Below are positions 13,301 through 27,400 of a stretch of DNA of 64,000 bases, piece by piece; within the stretch, counting starts at the first letter, position 1, and each line of letters starts with the position of its first letter. Where the stretch lies: NCBI GenBank assembly GCA_000499405.2, contig HG738138.1, positions 930,001 through 994,000 of the forward strand. Reading direction: 5' to 3'. Source of the stretch: Onchocerca volvulus (lineage: Eukaryota; Nematoda; Chromadorea; Rhabditida; Onchocercidae). The notes beneath the pieces are model-generated. The model was not told where the DNA came from and searched no databases. It saw only the letters and a program-made list of their open reading frames with translations. Position numbers and translations under genes: made by a program.

Positions 13301-16300
13301 TAATTTGTATCTCTTCCTTTAAATTGGAAATTACATCTTTCGCTTATTGATTGTTGCCTACCATTCTCATAATACTTTCTTCTTCATTTACTCCCTCTGA
13401 AAAGAGTCCAAGTGTGAGTGAATACAGCCTCTCATTATTTTAATAACCATTAATGACAATCATCTCGGCCTCTTCTCCTACCTCTACTCACCTCAGCTCA
13501 TCTTTCACCTTTACTCATTCTCCTTCTTCCTTTCCCATTTTCCTTCGATTTCTACTTCTTGCTTTAATGCCCAAGCAATTCATATTTACATATTCCTTTA
13601 ATTTAACTACAATGTTTCTACCAAACAATCCATTCACACAAGTCGAAGAATTCAGATAAATTCTTGAAAAAATTTCCAAATCAACATTAATACCCAGAGA
13701 CCATCAAAAATATCATATAACAATTTGCCGCAATTAAGCGATCAATATATGATGCCAGCCGTACATAACTAATCCACAACTAAAAAGACAAGTGGTGTAA
13801 TCTAACTCATTAATTATTACTGCTAAATAGATGAATTAAAATAGCAACCAAAAAATGCATACAAACACGAATTGACTTATCCAGCGGGAGATTCCATGCA
13901 AAAAATTAATCTAACATTTCCACTGAAATAACCGTTTACATTAAAAATTCTACAATCAATGGAAAATTTAACTTCCTTCAGGATCATCAAAAAAAAGCTG
14001 GTCATCAAGCGCATCACTTCTAATGCGATGACACGACTGTCGGATGAAACCCTGGACCAGTATTCTCAGAAAGATTCACAATATTCAGCTTTTATCTAAT
14101 CTTAATCACGATATTTGCAACAGTTCGACTATTATCGACGGCTAACATGTACATTATTGCTCTTTCGAATTGCTTCGGAAAAGCTTCTTGACGGTTTCGC
14201 AGGAGGATTATCATTTAGAGATAACTGAATTTGATGAGGAACAGAAAATAAGCGACAAAACAATGAACAAATTTTTTGCTTTTTGCATATGCATTTTGAA
14301 AACGGTTTTCTCTATTCCACAAAAGTATATATAGAAATTCTTTTTATTCTTGCTTTTCTTATTCTTCACTCATTTTAAATTTTATTTTCAAAAATTTTTT
14401 CATATTTCGCTAGAATAGAAATTATCCAACAAACAACCATGTTACTTCCAGTTTTTTTGTTTTTTTTTTTATGAATACGAAAAATATGAAATTTTGAAAA
14501 GAACTGCAACTAAAAAAATGATTACACACTTCACCCTAGTTTCTCGTAATTTTCTTATCGTGTTGTCCATCTTTCAAAATAAGTCTGGCAATCTGCTAAT
14601 CTTTGTAGTTATGACGGGAATGCATAAACCCGATGCACGGGCACGAAATTTACATGTCACTATTACTGTCCGTCATTTTTTGTCATCGAAATACTATGCG
14701 ATTTCCTCGCAACAACTTATTCATAATTTCGGATAGTAAAACTTACGATATAATTTTACATCCTCAGGTAAGGTCACGATATCTTTCGAATTTGGATCGC
14801 CCCGACCAGCATTTGTGTTTCCATAAACAATAAATCGATATTTACTATCATTTTCCAAATTCGATATCCTCAGGAACCGTTCTTTCGGTTTCGTTTTTCT
14901 AAAAACATTTTTCACTATTTCGAATGTTCCATATATCAACTGGAAACTAAATAAAGAAATTCGTATTAACTTGATCGGACAGCTTTCTCTTTGCTCCATA
15001 ATACCATCTGGTTTTACAGCACATATCTCAACCGAATATCCGGTTAAACGACCATTGTAATATCGTGGCTTATCCCATCGTATAGCAACAACACCACTTT
15101 CTCGCTCATCACGTCCATTCATAGGATATGCTTCCAAATTTCGTACCGGAGTTGGCACTATAAAGTAATTTACAAATAAAATTCAAAATGTTTTCCGAAA
15201 CCAAAACTTGCAGAAGTGTAATGTGTGTAAGGATTTTTATATTTCGAAACTCAGAAATGTAATACAAAGCGAAGTTACCACCAGTATATGTCGCAGTTTG
15301 GAAATTCTTGTAAAAATCACAAGATTTTTTCAACTTTCTAACTCACCAAACGACTCCTCAACTTTCAGTTCGAACTTCGATAAAGGATAAAAAGAGAGAG
15401 AGAGGATGGTCATACTCATACAAGAAATAGATTAAGCTTTCTCGGCATAGTCGCAAAATTTACCTCCTTCTTTTGTTCGGAATGAAATTGGACTGGACGG
15501 TGTGCCATCATTTTGTCCATTCATTACCGCAATTTGTGCATAATTAACACTGTTCGGCTGCAGACCAAATATTGTTGCGCTTGTTTTATCCGGTGCAATA
15601 ATAACGGTGCGCCTGTCACCATATACACTCATCTGTGAAGTCGAAACTTCACGCTTCAATCGCCTCAACTATAAAAAAAGAAAACCAAGTTGCGTTTGGA
15701 ACCGACATTTGTAACTTAATATTATGAAAGTTATTACAGGTTAGGGCGATATTATAATTCGACTGTGAAATCTAGAATTTTAAAAAAGGGGGGGGGGAAA
15801 AAATGCAAAGAAACATACCTCCGAATATCTCTTTGATCGTGCAGTATCCTCCTCTTCCAACTCAGCTTCTTCGTTTTCACCCTCATCTTCATCAGGCCAA
15901 AAGATAATCTGTAATCGAAGCTCCTTATATTTTAAAATTTCAAAATTATGATTCCGACAAAAAGGGTTAAAATTTAAAAAATGAAATAAATAACCTTTAA
16001 TCCGGTGAAATTTCCTTGCACTTGTTGTGGATCAATTGGATCCCACTCGAAAGTTGCCGATGTTGAATCCGATGCGATGAATTTGAACCCGGTTGGGATA
16101 AAACCGGGATCACCTTCACCTGTTCTTCCTTCTACGGTCTGCGGTGAAACATTAGATGTTCCATTCTCATTTGCAGCACGAACCTATAATATTCAATAAT
16201 TTTTGAAAATTGTTACCAGATTTAAATATCTTCTCAAATTTTTGCATTCTTAAGTTTCACAGCAGAGAGAGCTTTGAATTTCCACCTGGACTTCATATGG

Positions 16301-19300
16301 TCGGAATGGTTCTTCGACTGATAGTTCAATGGTATGGCGATCACTGTATGGATCCTCTACTATCTCTTCCTTCCATTCAGCATCCGATCCAGCCTGAATA
16401 AATTCAAGACTTAGGATAAGCATAGTTTGTTAGTAATGCAAATTTTTTTATATACATACTATGAACAGATATCTGATTATTTACGAAATTCACGAATTTT
16501 GGCTTTTGGCTCCTGGCTGTTCAGTTTTAGAGAAGAAAATTTACCGGTCGATATCGAATAATATAATGAAAATTGCGTCCATTCCAATCTTCCCTTGCCA
16601 TTGGTTTCCAGAAAACAATTAAATTTTCTGGTCGTGTCCCAGTCGCGGAAACACCTTCTGGATTTTTATCAGGTACTCGAGCTGGCGTTATACAACCGCC
16701 ATTTACATTTGTTGGTGCTCCGTCACCGAAATCATTGCGACCAAAAACGCGAAAACGATACTGAAATCTTGTTTTGATTGATCACAAGAACATCAGTTTT
16801 TGGACTATAAAAAAAAAAAACTACATAGCATAAGCAATTTCGATGTAAATAAACTGCTATTTCAATTTAAAATTTGCCTTAAGAATAACTCCATTTAAAA
16901 ACTAAACAACACACACCTTGCCGAATGGCCGAAGCGATACATCGATCGTACCTTTAACCGTACGTTGGTTATCATCTATCGTTTGCAAAGAATCGGCTAA
17001 AGCAGGATGGGGATGTGTTAGCCAAACCACACCATCAGTTTCTTCATCAATTTGATATTGTGCCCTAAAATTCCAGATTTTGCACAGAAATCATGATTCC
17101 TCGGAAAATTTTTTCAATTTCCATTTGAAGTACCAAGAGTTTAGTATGAAAAGTAATGCGAATCAAATATAAGGATAAAAAGTTGTATTTAAGTAGCAAT
17201 TTAAAATTTCTAGAATTATAATTAAAGCATATACCAGATTTCTTTTATTGGAGCACTGAAATCAATATCTTCCATGTATTCAAAATTAATGGACGCAATT
17301 TGGGCAGTATCGTCACATTTCGTCAGAAATGCCATATGAACTGGATTTGGAACATCTAAAATCAGGAACTTCTCTTAAATTTTTTGTCAAAAATTTCGCA
17401 ATAGAAAACATGGAATTATTTAAGCCTAAGCTATATTTTTATTTATTTAAGCCATGATTGAAATTATAATCGCGTATTTTCCTTCTGAATCGAACTTATG
17501 TAAATCCGACCTTTTCCAAAAGCAGAAATTTTTTTAGAATTCATATCCAAATTCGATGATACATTTTTTTTTTCTTTCATTTATTCGTTCATTGCATCAG
17601 TAATCTGACCTTCCTATATGTTAAATACAATACGTATGTAGCCTAGCAAACCTATGACACTAACTGCCGAATAGGATCAATCCAATCTTTAGTGGCTTGG
17701 TTTTTGAAGGTTAATATACGGTGATTCCCCTCTTTTATCATGCCTTCACACTGTCCTAATAGATCATCATTTTTGCACTGTTATTATGCCTTTTGGTACG
17801 TACCATCAACTCCAACTTGAACTGACTTCTCTACTGAATCCAATGCAGTCTTCGCAATGCAAGTATACGTGGCAGCATCATATCGTGCAGGATTTGTAAT
17901 AATCAATGAATTTTTATCGGTAATGAGATAATGACCAGACTGGATGTACTGTTCCAATAAGGGCTATAATGACACCTTTTTATAGCAATGTAAATATATA
18001 CAAATGTAAACTGTAAACTTTTAATAGCTGAATTAGAAAAATTATCAAGAAACCATCTGAAATTCGTCAGTATTTTTTTTTTTTGTTTTACTTATGTTTA
18101 CTAATTTAAGTAATACATTTTTAAATAGGAATGGAATTATTACATTGTGATTTTCTTAAAATATCTGATAGCCCTTGTTTATACGAATCTAACAATAGGT
18201 GTACTTTATTTCATTTCAGTGGTCTTCAACGGATAGCTGAGGAAAGTTTTCCGCCTTTTTCGTTCAATTTTTCTATTCGAATTGATGTCTGGAATACTCA
18301 GCAACGGCGCAACTAGCAACAATGTGGAAGCCGTACAATTTAAATTAGTATTTCAAATCATTCTGTTTTTATTACCTTTCCATTAACACGCCATTCATAA
18401 GAAACTTCGAGATTTTCGTCATGTTCAGCTTCGCATGGCAGTTCAAGTCGTTGACCAGCAAGAACTTTTTCTAAAGGCCTTTCAAATGGTGCTAGTCGCG
18501 TCGCTTCTAAAAAAAAAAAAATTTTTTTTCTTTCAGAGAGAATTTAGAACTGTCGTTATCTTTCACAGTATTTGTGCATATCTCTCGCGTTTGCATATTA
18601 CAGTGGTCAAAGGGATTATATCAGCTCTTCGTCTTCTTTAGTAAACTTAATTAATATTAGTCATAGCGTAATAAATACGAGATGGAAATGAAACTAGAAA
18701 TAATTACATTTTACTCATATTAAAATACAAACTTTGTCCTCTCACGACAGAAAATATTCTCTCGCTTTTAATTAAGCTCTACGCTAATAATCCAGGAGGA
18801 TGACTTAAGTCATTCATTTTGGAAACTTAATTCGTTCATTCATTTCATACTCTTCTCATTTTCTCCTTTCCTTCGCAGCATTCGAGTCTCTTGAAGGCAA
18901 TGTATTTATCTAACCGCGTATAATTAGGTGTGCTGTTCCTTTTTCTGTACCATGTTTATTCGTCCCAATACATGTGTATTCACCTTCCGCATCTCGTCCA
19001 ACCGCTGCAAACGAAATTTCGTTAGTTCAACCACAGTATTTATTATCGAATACTAATAGTACCAAATACAATTTCACTATCTTTCCATGACAAAAAAAGC
19101 AATAAAAGCAATTTAGCTTTATTTATTTCAATTTTTTTAAAGGAAGATAAATAAGAAAACAAAAGAGCAACTTCGAAAAAATTTACAACATATAGAACGG
19201 CTATTAGAAGTATCTGAAAATTGACAAACCATCAATAATAAGTTTTCCTTCTCCATCAGCATCTGCTGGTACGACATGATGTCGCAAACCGTGCAGTACA

Positions 19301-21453
19301 GCACTATCCCATGTAATATTGACGTTCGGTGAAGCAAAAAATTTGCACGATAATGTTACATTTTGACCAATTACAGCTTCAATTTCACCCGGATCAGATA
19401 GAAGTTCTGGTTTGAAAGCTTAAAAAGTCAACGAAATCAGATATCGTCAAATTAATGCATGGAAATGAACACTGTTATTTAGAATAGCCATCTAGATTTA
19501 TTGCTAACTAGCTCCAAAGTTTTTAGGACAAGAAAATTTAAAATAAATAAGACTCCGGAAATTTCGGCTTAAATACTTATAAAAATTTTGGGTCATTCTC
19601 ATTTCTTCTTTTTTTTTTTTGAAAAACATTCAATAATACATACCAAGAAGATTGAGGTAGAAATTGGCCCACAAGTATCCGTGTTTGTTTTCTGCTTTGC
19701 ATTGGTAAACAGCATTATCACCGCTACCAGCAACACCTTTTTTAACGTTCCTCAATATTAGGACATTTCCTGTTATTTCCCAATTCCTACTGCTGTCATC
19801 ATCCCTTGGTTTCATCTCTAAGCATGAAAATTATTCAGGCATATACTTCACAAAGGCATCTCAGAATACAATCATCACACTGCTGATAGTTTATGTACGA
19901 ACTTGACAAAAAATATATAATGAAACTGAAGAATAATCCACAGCGCAATTTTGAAAAAGTTAATTTTGTTGCGAGAAATTATAATACAGAATAACAAAAG
20001 AAAAACAAACAGTCTTTGAATGAAACGATTTTTCTGAAAATTTAGGGACTAACCAACGCCATTTTTGAAAAATGAAATAGCAGGAGTCGGCTTTCCGTAA
20101 GCACCACAATCAAACGTTACGTCCTCTCCTTCGCTTGTCCGTTTATTTGGCGGTGGACCTGTTGTCCAATAAGGTGCAGCTGCAAAAAATAAACAGTGAT
20201 AAGAACATAGACAAAGTTTCTGCAAAAATCTACTATTTTAAACCTTGTCTTCAGGAACATCTTGAATTAATAGTTGGAAACAATGTATTTCACGAAGATA
20301 TTGATAATCAGTTCTAGTGCCGATCAATCTATCCTTATAATCCTCTTCCATAATGACCAAATTCTAACCATATTCGACAATAATAAATAGATGATTTGAC
20401 AATTATCTTTCAATGCTAATAAACTTCAAAATCATTTCATAAATTTGAACGACCTTCAACGATAACATCGAATCTGCGATCCAAATTGGGATGAGCTTTA
20501 AAAATGCATTCATATGCGCCTTCTGATCCTGCGCTAACATTGAAAACCAATGTTTTTCCATATGCTTCATAGGTATAACGTGAGTCATCCTCCGAAATAT
20601 CAACACCATTGTATCGCCATATCGGTTTCGGTTCCGGACTAAAATTATTTTAAAAATTAACAAATCTTTCTATAATCAAATACGAAATTTCCTTCTCTTA
20701 TTCTCTCTCTCTCTCTCCGTCCCTCTTCCCATTTTTTTTTGGATTAATTTGAATGATTTTAGCAATCAATTACATTAATATATATAAACTAAAAACAACA
20801 AGAAACCAAACCTGTATAGGAAAAGTAGGTAAACAGAGAAGGCAATTAGAAAAATAAGAATCATCGTTATATCGACAACATAGCTATGTGTACAATAAAT
20901 GATATGTTTTTCAGAAATGTAATTAAAAACAGAAGAACAAAATTATAAATTAAAAGTCTAATTTAATAAGCAAAAATAAAAATAGAAACCAAGTAAAGGC
21001 AGAATTTTTTGAAACAAAACATATGGGAAAAATATTAGATGGAAAAACCTTGCTTTTATTCTTTCCTTTTTGATATATCGAATTAATTTCTAGGCATCTT
21101 TCTTCGGGAACGAAGAATAAATTTCCAAATGAAAATCAAATTGGAAATGAAAAAAAAAAAAAAAATGAAAATTTCCTTATTTGAATTCCTAGCTTCCTCA
21201 ATTTTCTGAACATTAATTTCAATAAAAACTGTATGTAATATGTTCTTGCATGAATCCTAATTTCCTTTTTTTTTTTTTTTTTTTTAGTGAAGAAATAAAA
21301 GGAATGATTTGCGGTTTAAAATCAACTATTCGGAAGTTTGGTCATCTATAGAGAGAAGACAAGAAAAGAAAAAAGACAGTTGCGTTATAATTAAGCTTTA
21401 GTTCATTTTAAAATTTAATTTCCATACTTCATCGTTTGTAACATTTTTTTGAG

Positions 21454-21485
<32 letters not shown>

Positions 21486-24400
21486 AAATCGAGAGCAGAA
21501 AGAATTCAGCAACGTTAAGGCTGCATTACAGCATTCTCATCCTAGAATTACAACTGCCTGAGTGTAACTTCAACAAGAAGTTTTTATTTAAATTATACAT
21601 GTATTAAAATTTAAATAAAAAATTCATATTTGAAATTGCTTGAAATTTCATCGAGAGAGAAAGAGAGAGAGAGAAATAAAATTATAGCGATCCCTTGCAA
21701 CAATTTAAAAACGCGAAAACAAAAAAAAAAAAAAAAAAAAAACTAAGAAAGAATGTGAAGGATTTAAAAACAAGAATTAATTTAAAAGTGCTAAAAATTA
21801 TAAACATAATTCTAATAATGTTTACAAAATCATTTTCAAAAATAACAGAAAGGAGTAATTTGGAATGTAATAGAACAACAGATTCTAATAAAATCAAAAT
21901 ATTTTGCTTCCCCTTCTTCTTCCTTGTTTTTATGTTGCAATTCAAAAACTAATAAATTTCATATTCAAAGTTCAATTTAATAAATGCCCAAAATTTTTAT
22001 AAATGTAATACTTCAAATTTCCATAATTGCAATAGACACTATTTTTTACAAATTTGCCACAAGCATAATTTTCTTTTTCAATTTTCGAAAAATCAATACA
22101 CCACCATAATAAAATTCCAGAATACTCTCAAAAAAAAAAAAAAAAAAAACTTCGGCTGTGATCAGATAGCCAAATAAAATTGTACTAATGTATGCCTTGA
22201 TGCAAATTCATAACGCACAAATTCCATTTATTATTGCGATATATCCCGAAATGCATCTACTTTTGACTCACAAAGTTTTCCTCAATTATCCCATATATCT
22301 CTTTTCTATTCCTCATCCGATGAGTGTATGCAACTTAGAAAACCAAAACTTCAAATTATAAAACCACCATATTGTTACAAAAAAAACCTTTAATATAGCT
22401 CAATTTGTCTATATTTCTTATAACTATTTTCGAAGATTTAATGTTTACTATCATAAAAAATAACAATATCAGAAAGCAAAAGCAAGCGACCAAACAAGAA
22501 TTGTTTACGGGCAGCAAATTGACAATAAATCATAAAACATGAGATAAAAATGGAATCACAGAGAAAAACTGAAATAAATGCTCAGATATTTACGATTTTA
22601 AATAATAAGTTAGTCCAAAAATGAACAAAAAAAAATTGCCGAAATTAGTAAAAAAAAACCCATATTGTGAAATTTTTAGCATATTCTATGCTTTTTCATT
22701 ATTACAAATGGTATTTTTTCCCTCAGGAATGATTATTTATGATGGTCTAACCTTTTAGGGCAATTCAAAACAACCAAAAACTTACTATCCACTGAAGAAG
22801 CAATGCAGCTTATGCGTGCTACCTTCCAATGCAACTGGAGAGCTCTGATTTACGTACTGTTCGCCGGGTGGTATCGGTGCAGTCACTGCAATAATTGAAT
22901 ATTTCAGCAATCATACTAACATCTATTGATTGACATGTTATGAATAACTAATGGAAATTTTATTACATATTTCATAGGAAAGGCAATTATAGCATGCTTA
23001 AGATTCCATGTTCGCTACCTTTCTCTCGCTTTCATATACATTTTAGACTTAATTTTCTACACGTCAAAAGCTATGAAGTAATGCTAAAATAACAAATCTC
23101 GATGAAATGAGGAAAAAGAGGAAGATAGTAGTCTGTACCCTTTGGTGCCATTCATAGAATTGCAAAGTAAAATAATTGTTATCCATTGTCACTGTTTTTA
23201 GTGCAACATTTTTACCTCATCAAACTTTTTTCTCTTCGGATCCAAAGTATAGCTAATGAACCCTACTCTCAATACAATGGAAACTACCACCTACATATAA
23301 AATTACAATTTCTATAACTTTCTGTTCTATCTCATCTCTCCTTCTCCGAAAAATGAATTGTGTGGAGATGAAATTATGTAAAATTAAATTACTAAGGACT
23401 GAAACTTAGATTTCAATATTTCAATGAAATTTTTAGTTGATGTATTATGGAACCGACGGCAAATCAATAGTTACTAAAGTACATTAAATTAATCATTTTC
23501 AAATGACATCTGTCATTTTTTTCATCCTTTTCAAAACTGGTAAGAAACAAATAGCTCTTCAACGTAACATACATCAAATAATATTCTCTTCTCTCCAAAA
23601 AAAAAAAAAAAAAACATGTTTCAGTCTTTCTCTCTTCAAACATCCTTCATCAAGCCATCATTACTTTAGAAAAACCAATTATAATACAAAAAAGAGGAAA
23701 AAAACCATTCATACTTGAAATGAACAAATTTTGGAGTTTAAATTCAATAAAAAAAATGATCCTAAAACTATAAAATTGAAAATTAGCATAATGCATTCGC
23801 TGTATGAAAAATATATAACAGTTTGTGAAAATGTAAGGTATTCAGTAAAAGAATATCATTCAAAACGGCGGGATTTACTAAAGATAAAACATGTGAAAAT
23901 GACTGTGTTCAAGTATTTAAAATACTCAATTTTAAATGTTTGAAATACTTAACGTTGAAATGATTCTAAATGAAGCAATTTTGGATCACATTTTTCTCAT
24001 TCCGTAAGTTTTGACGAGTAAAACAGAAAAAAAAAAAAAGAAACAGAACAAAAACATTCAAGTTTATCGAAGAGAAAAACTGAAATGACAAACAATAAAT
24101 CAATGTGGTACTTATATTTTGCGATTATTGATTTTTAACACGATGTTTTGGCATGAAATGAAAAATATTTACATCCTCAAAACCAACAAAGAATTCATCA
24201 GTTTAAAGTATCTTTTGTGTCTTTAAAACAATTGTTCTACTTTTTGTTCTGCATACTCTCATCACGATAATTAGTAAAACCATCCGGAATTTAGTGCAAT
24301 GCAGCTACATGTTTCAATTTCTATAAACAAATTTCGGTAATTCTTCGGAAAGAATTAACAATCATCAAAACTATTATATCTAATTGATTTTCTAATTACG

Positions 24401-27400
24401 AAGTTAATCAAATTATTTAATCTTAGTTAGTTGATTATAATACGATGATTGATTTTTACTTAATCTATCTAAAATTTTTCTACCCAGTATCACTCTATAT
24501 AATCATTACCATTCTACATAACCATGATAAGAATAGTTCAGGTAAGAATTTCACAAAAATTTTAAAAATGATAGAAAAATTTAAAAGAAATTAAAGAAAA
24601 CAAAAAACTTACATGCTCGTCGACGATTTTTTGTAACATCGAGACGAAACTGGTTACCAAATTTGTAATCTCTAAGCTTGGTATTTTCAGCGGTACACGT
24701 GTAGTAACGATTTGGCTTGAAATCAGATTCTTTAATGTGATGAAAATAAATGGTACCCTGAAAATGATGAATAATATGAATGAGAAAAAAATAAGCTTAC
24801 CACAGATATGGTCAATAATATGTACAGTTGAAGGATAAGTGTCATGAGGCAATGAGTTGCTGCTATTGTTGTCGTTTCGTTCTTCTTTTTCACCCAAATC
24901 ATTTATCCAATCCTATTTGATTAGCAAGTTTTGTTTAGCAAGTTTGGTATTATCCTATTTGCTATATTACTGCAGCAAATCGTCTTATTGTTGCTATTGG
25001 ATATCGTTGTGATCTGATGGAAAAGAATTCAGTAATCAGTTTTAAATTTTAAACTTAGAATACGATCAATTTACATGTAACATTAGTATATGTAGAGAAT
25101 AGAATGGAACAGAACAAGACGAGAATAGAGTAATGAGTAAATAAATGAAGATAAACAATCCTATGAGCATATCGTTGTTAAAACAAAACAAAACAAAATC
25201 ATTCTCATGCTTTCAATATTTGCGCTATGAAATTATTTCGCTTGATTTAATTGCCTGATTACCAGTTGGAATGAAATTTAGTTATAAAGTAAACATTCAA
25301 TTTTGTCCAAATATATGCAAATTCCCAGTGTTATAGCTATTATATTACTGCAACAATAGTACCAATACTAAAAGATAAACAAACAATAAACAACAAAACA
25401 ACAACAATACTATCAACTGAGAGAACAAAAGAGTGTCAGATGAGAAAAAAAAAACAAATAAAAAAAAAAAAAAAAAAACAAGTACAGACAAATGTTGTAA
25501 CATTAATAGCATCAGAGAATGATCAGGAAAGTTGAAATTGCTATTTATTAGAGAAGATGAACGAAGAGAACGGAAGAGGAATGAGGAAAAACTAAGAAAT
25601 ATGCGAGGAAAAAGGATGAGGATAAGGAGGACGAGGAGGAAAAGGAAGAGGAAGAGCAAAAGTAAGCAAGAGAGGGATGAAAGAAGGAAAATTCTCGATG
25701 AAAATAAAAGTAAAAAAAGACGAAAATGGAGAAGTATAAGAATAGGAATACAATAAATAATTTTATGAAAATGTCTGGAAAGTTTCATCTATTAGGAAAG
25801 GAAGCAAGTGAGCTATCATAAAAGGTAATAATAAGTACAATCAGTTTACTTATCATATTTAAGTTGTGGAATAACGAAAAAAGAATTGCACGCATTCCGC
25901 ACCAGACAAAACAGAATAAAAATGCGAGAATGAAATGGTTGCGGATTGGAAATTCAGTTTAACTAACGCTGATATTTTCAGAAATGAAGTGGAACAGAAA
26001 GAAGCTCATGCATATATGTAATATGTACATATGTAGATATATAGCAACACAACAACTGAGGCTGGTTGCGGTTACGTTCCGGTCATGTACTATGATGCGA
26101 CGACCGACGCCGTCGCCGTCGCCGTTTCATCGCCCTTTCCTGCCATTGCCATCTATTTGTCAATTACGCGACAAGAGCAGTCCCCAGTAGCATGCATACA
26201 GCAACAATAATCTATATGTTTGATTCAACTCATCTAGCTGCCTACTCTTCCAATTTTCTTAAGTTTCGAGAAAAAACCAGAGAACTTTTTTATTCCAAAA
26301 AAAAAAGTTTGCATTATTTGCAAATTTAGATATTTTTGATGAAAGGAAGAGAGTTAGTGATCAATTAATTATTAATCTGTTATTACAAATTTAATGATAA
26401 ATCAATTTCTTTCTTTCATATGATTGAAGTTTTGTAAAAAATTTCACTTTCTTTCCCTAATGTTATCATCATTTTTATCAAATCATCAGAGATAAGCATC
26501 GTAATAACAAATAATCCTATCTAATTATGATGATAATGACATTTTAAAGATGACAAATTGAAAAGGTAAAATGAAAAAGAGAAAAAGAAATGGAGAGGGA
26601 AGGAGAATGAAAGAAAAGGACGAAAGAGTTCACGATAAGGTCAAATGATATTGATTAAGATGATTTGAATGAATGCACAAATAACCTTCATTATCTTAAA
26701 ATGTACATCTGGTGTGCAAAAATACACACGTATACGTGCACAAGCAAAACAGACAGACAGGCTGAGACAGAGAGACGGATAGACAGACGTGTAGATACAT
26801 ATTGATAATAAACTTTGTAGATGAACTGTTTATACGTATTTCGGTACTTATATGGACTGTTCCACAATAAGCAAGCTGATTAGATAACAAACGTGTGATA
26901 ACAAACTTGTGATAAACAAACCAAATCTTTAATTTTAATTAATTCGATAGACGAGTTGGAATTTATTCAAATTTTCTTGTTTCAATTCTTTATCAAATAC
27001 AGCACGACTAGTTTATATGAAATTTCAAATTTTATTTTACTAATGAATGGCATATTTGAAAATACAACGTTAATAATTAAATATGAACTTCGAAAAAGAA
27101 AAAGAAAAAAAGAAGGGAACTTGAAACCCTTTCCTTTTTTCCAAAGTATAATTGAGAAATTTCATGATTTCTTTCAAGCTTATCGATAATTTTCAATTAT
27201 TCGAAACTTTTATCAATAGGCTTAAAATGATTTGCATGATTTACTAGATCTAGAGATGTGAAGATTGATACACATTAATTGATTAGTTGTATGATAAAAA
27301 TGATGATCGAAAAATTTAATTCTATGAAAGATTAAAAAAAGATCAAATGGAAAATGATTATCACATCGTGTTTCTTCTTCAAATTATCCAAGTGATTTGA

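Noticed and set aside
24820..24930. Reading [16 protein letters not shown] as an Ig2 exon
   Set aside because: In that frame the exon ends in phase 1, while the next exon must be entered in phase 0. The sequence also lacks the expected Ig2 strand pattern.
25532..25756. Plus-strand frame rich in Arg/Lys/Glu, 74 codons
   Set aside because: It is the direct translation of a polypurine tract inside a sax-7 intron, with no splice or start context.
26040..26190. Small frames in the GC island (both strands)
   Set aside because: Short, repeat-driven Ala/Thr or Pro/Ser peptides without splice context; the island is better treated as possible regulatory DNA.
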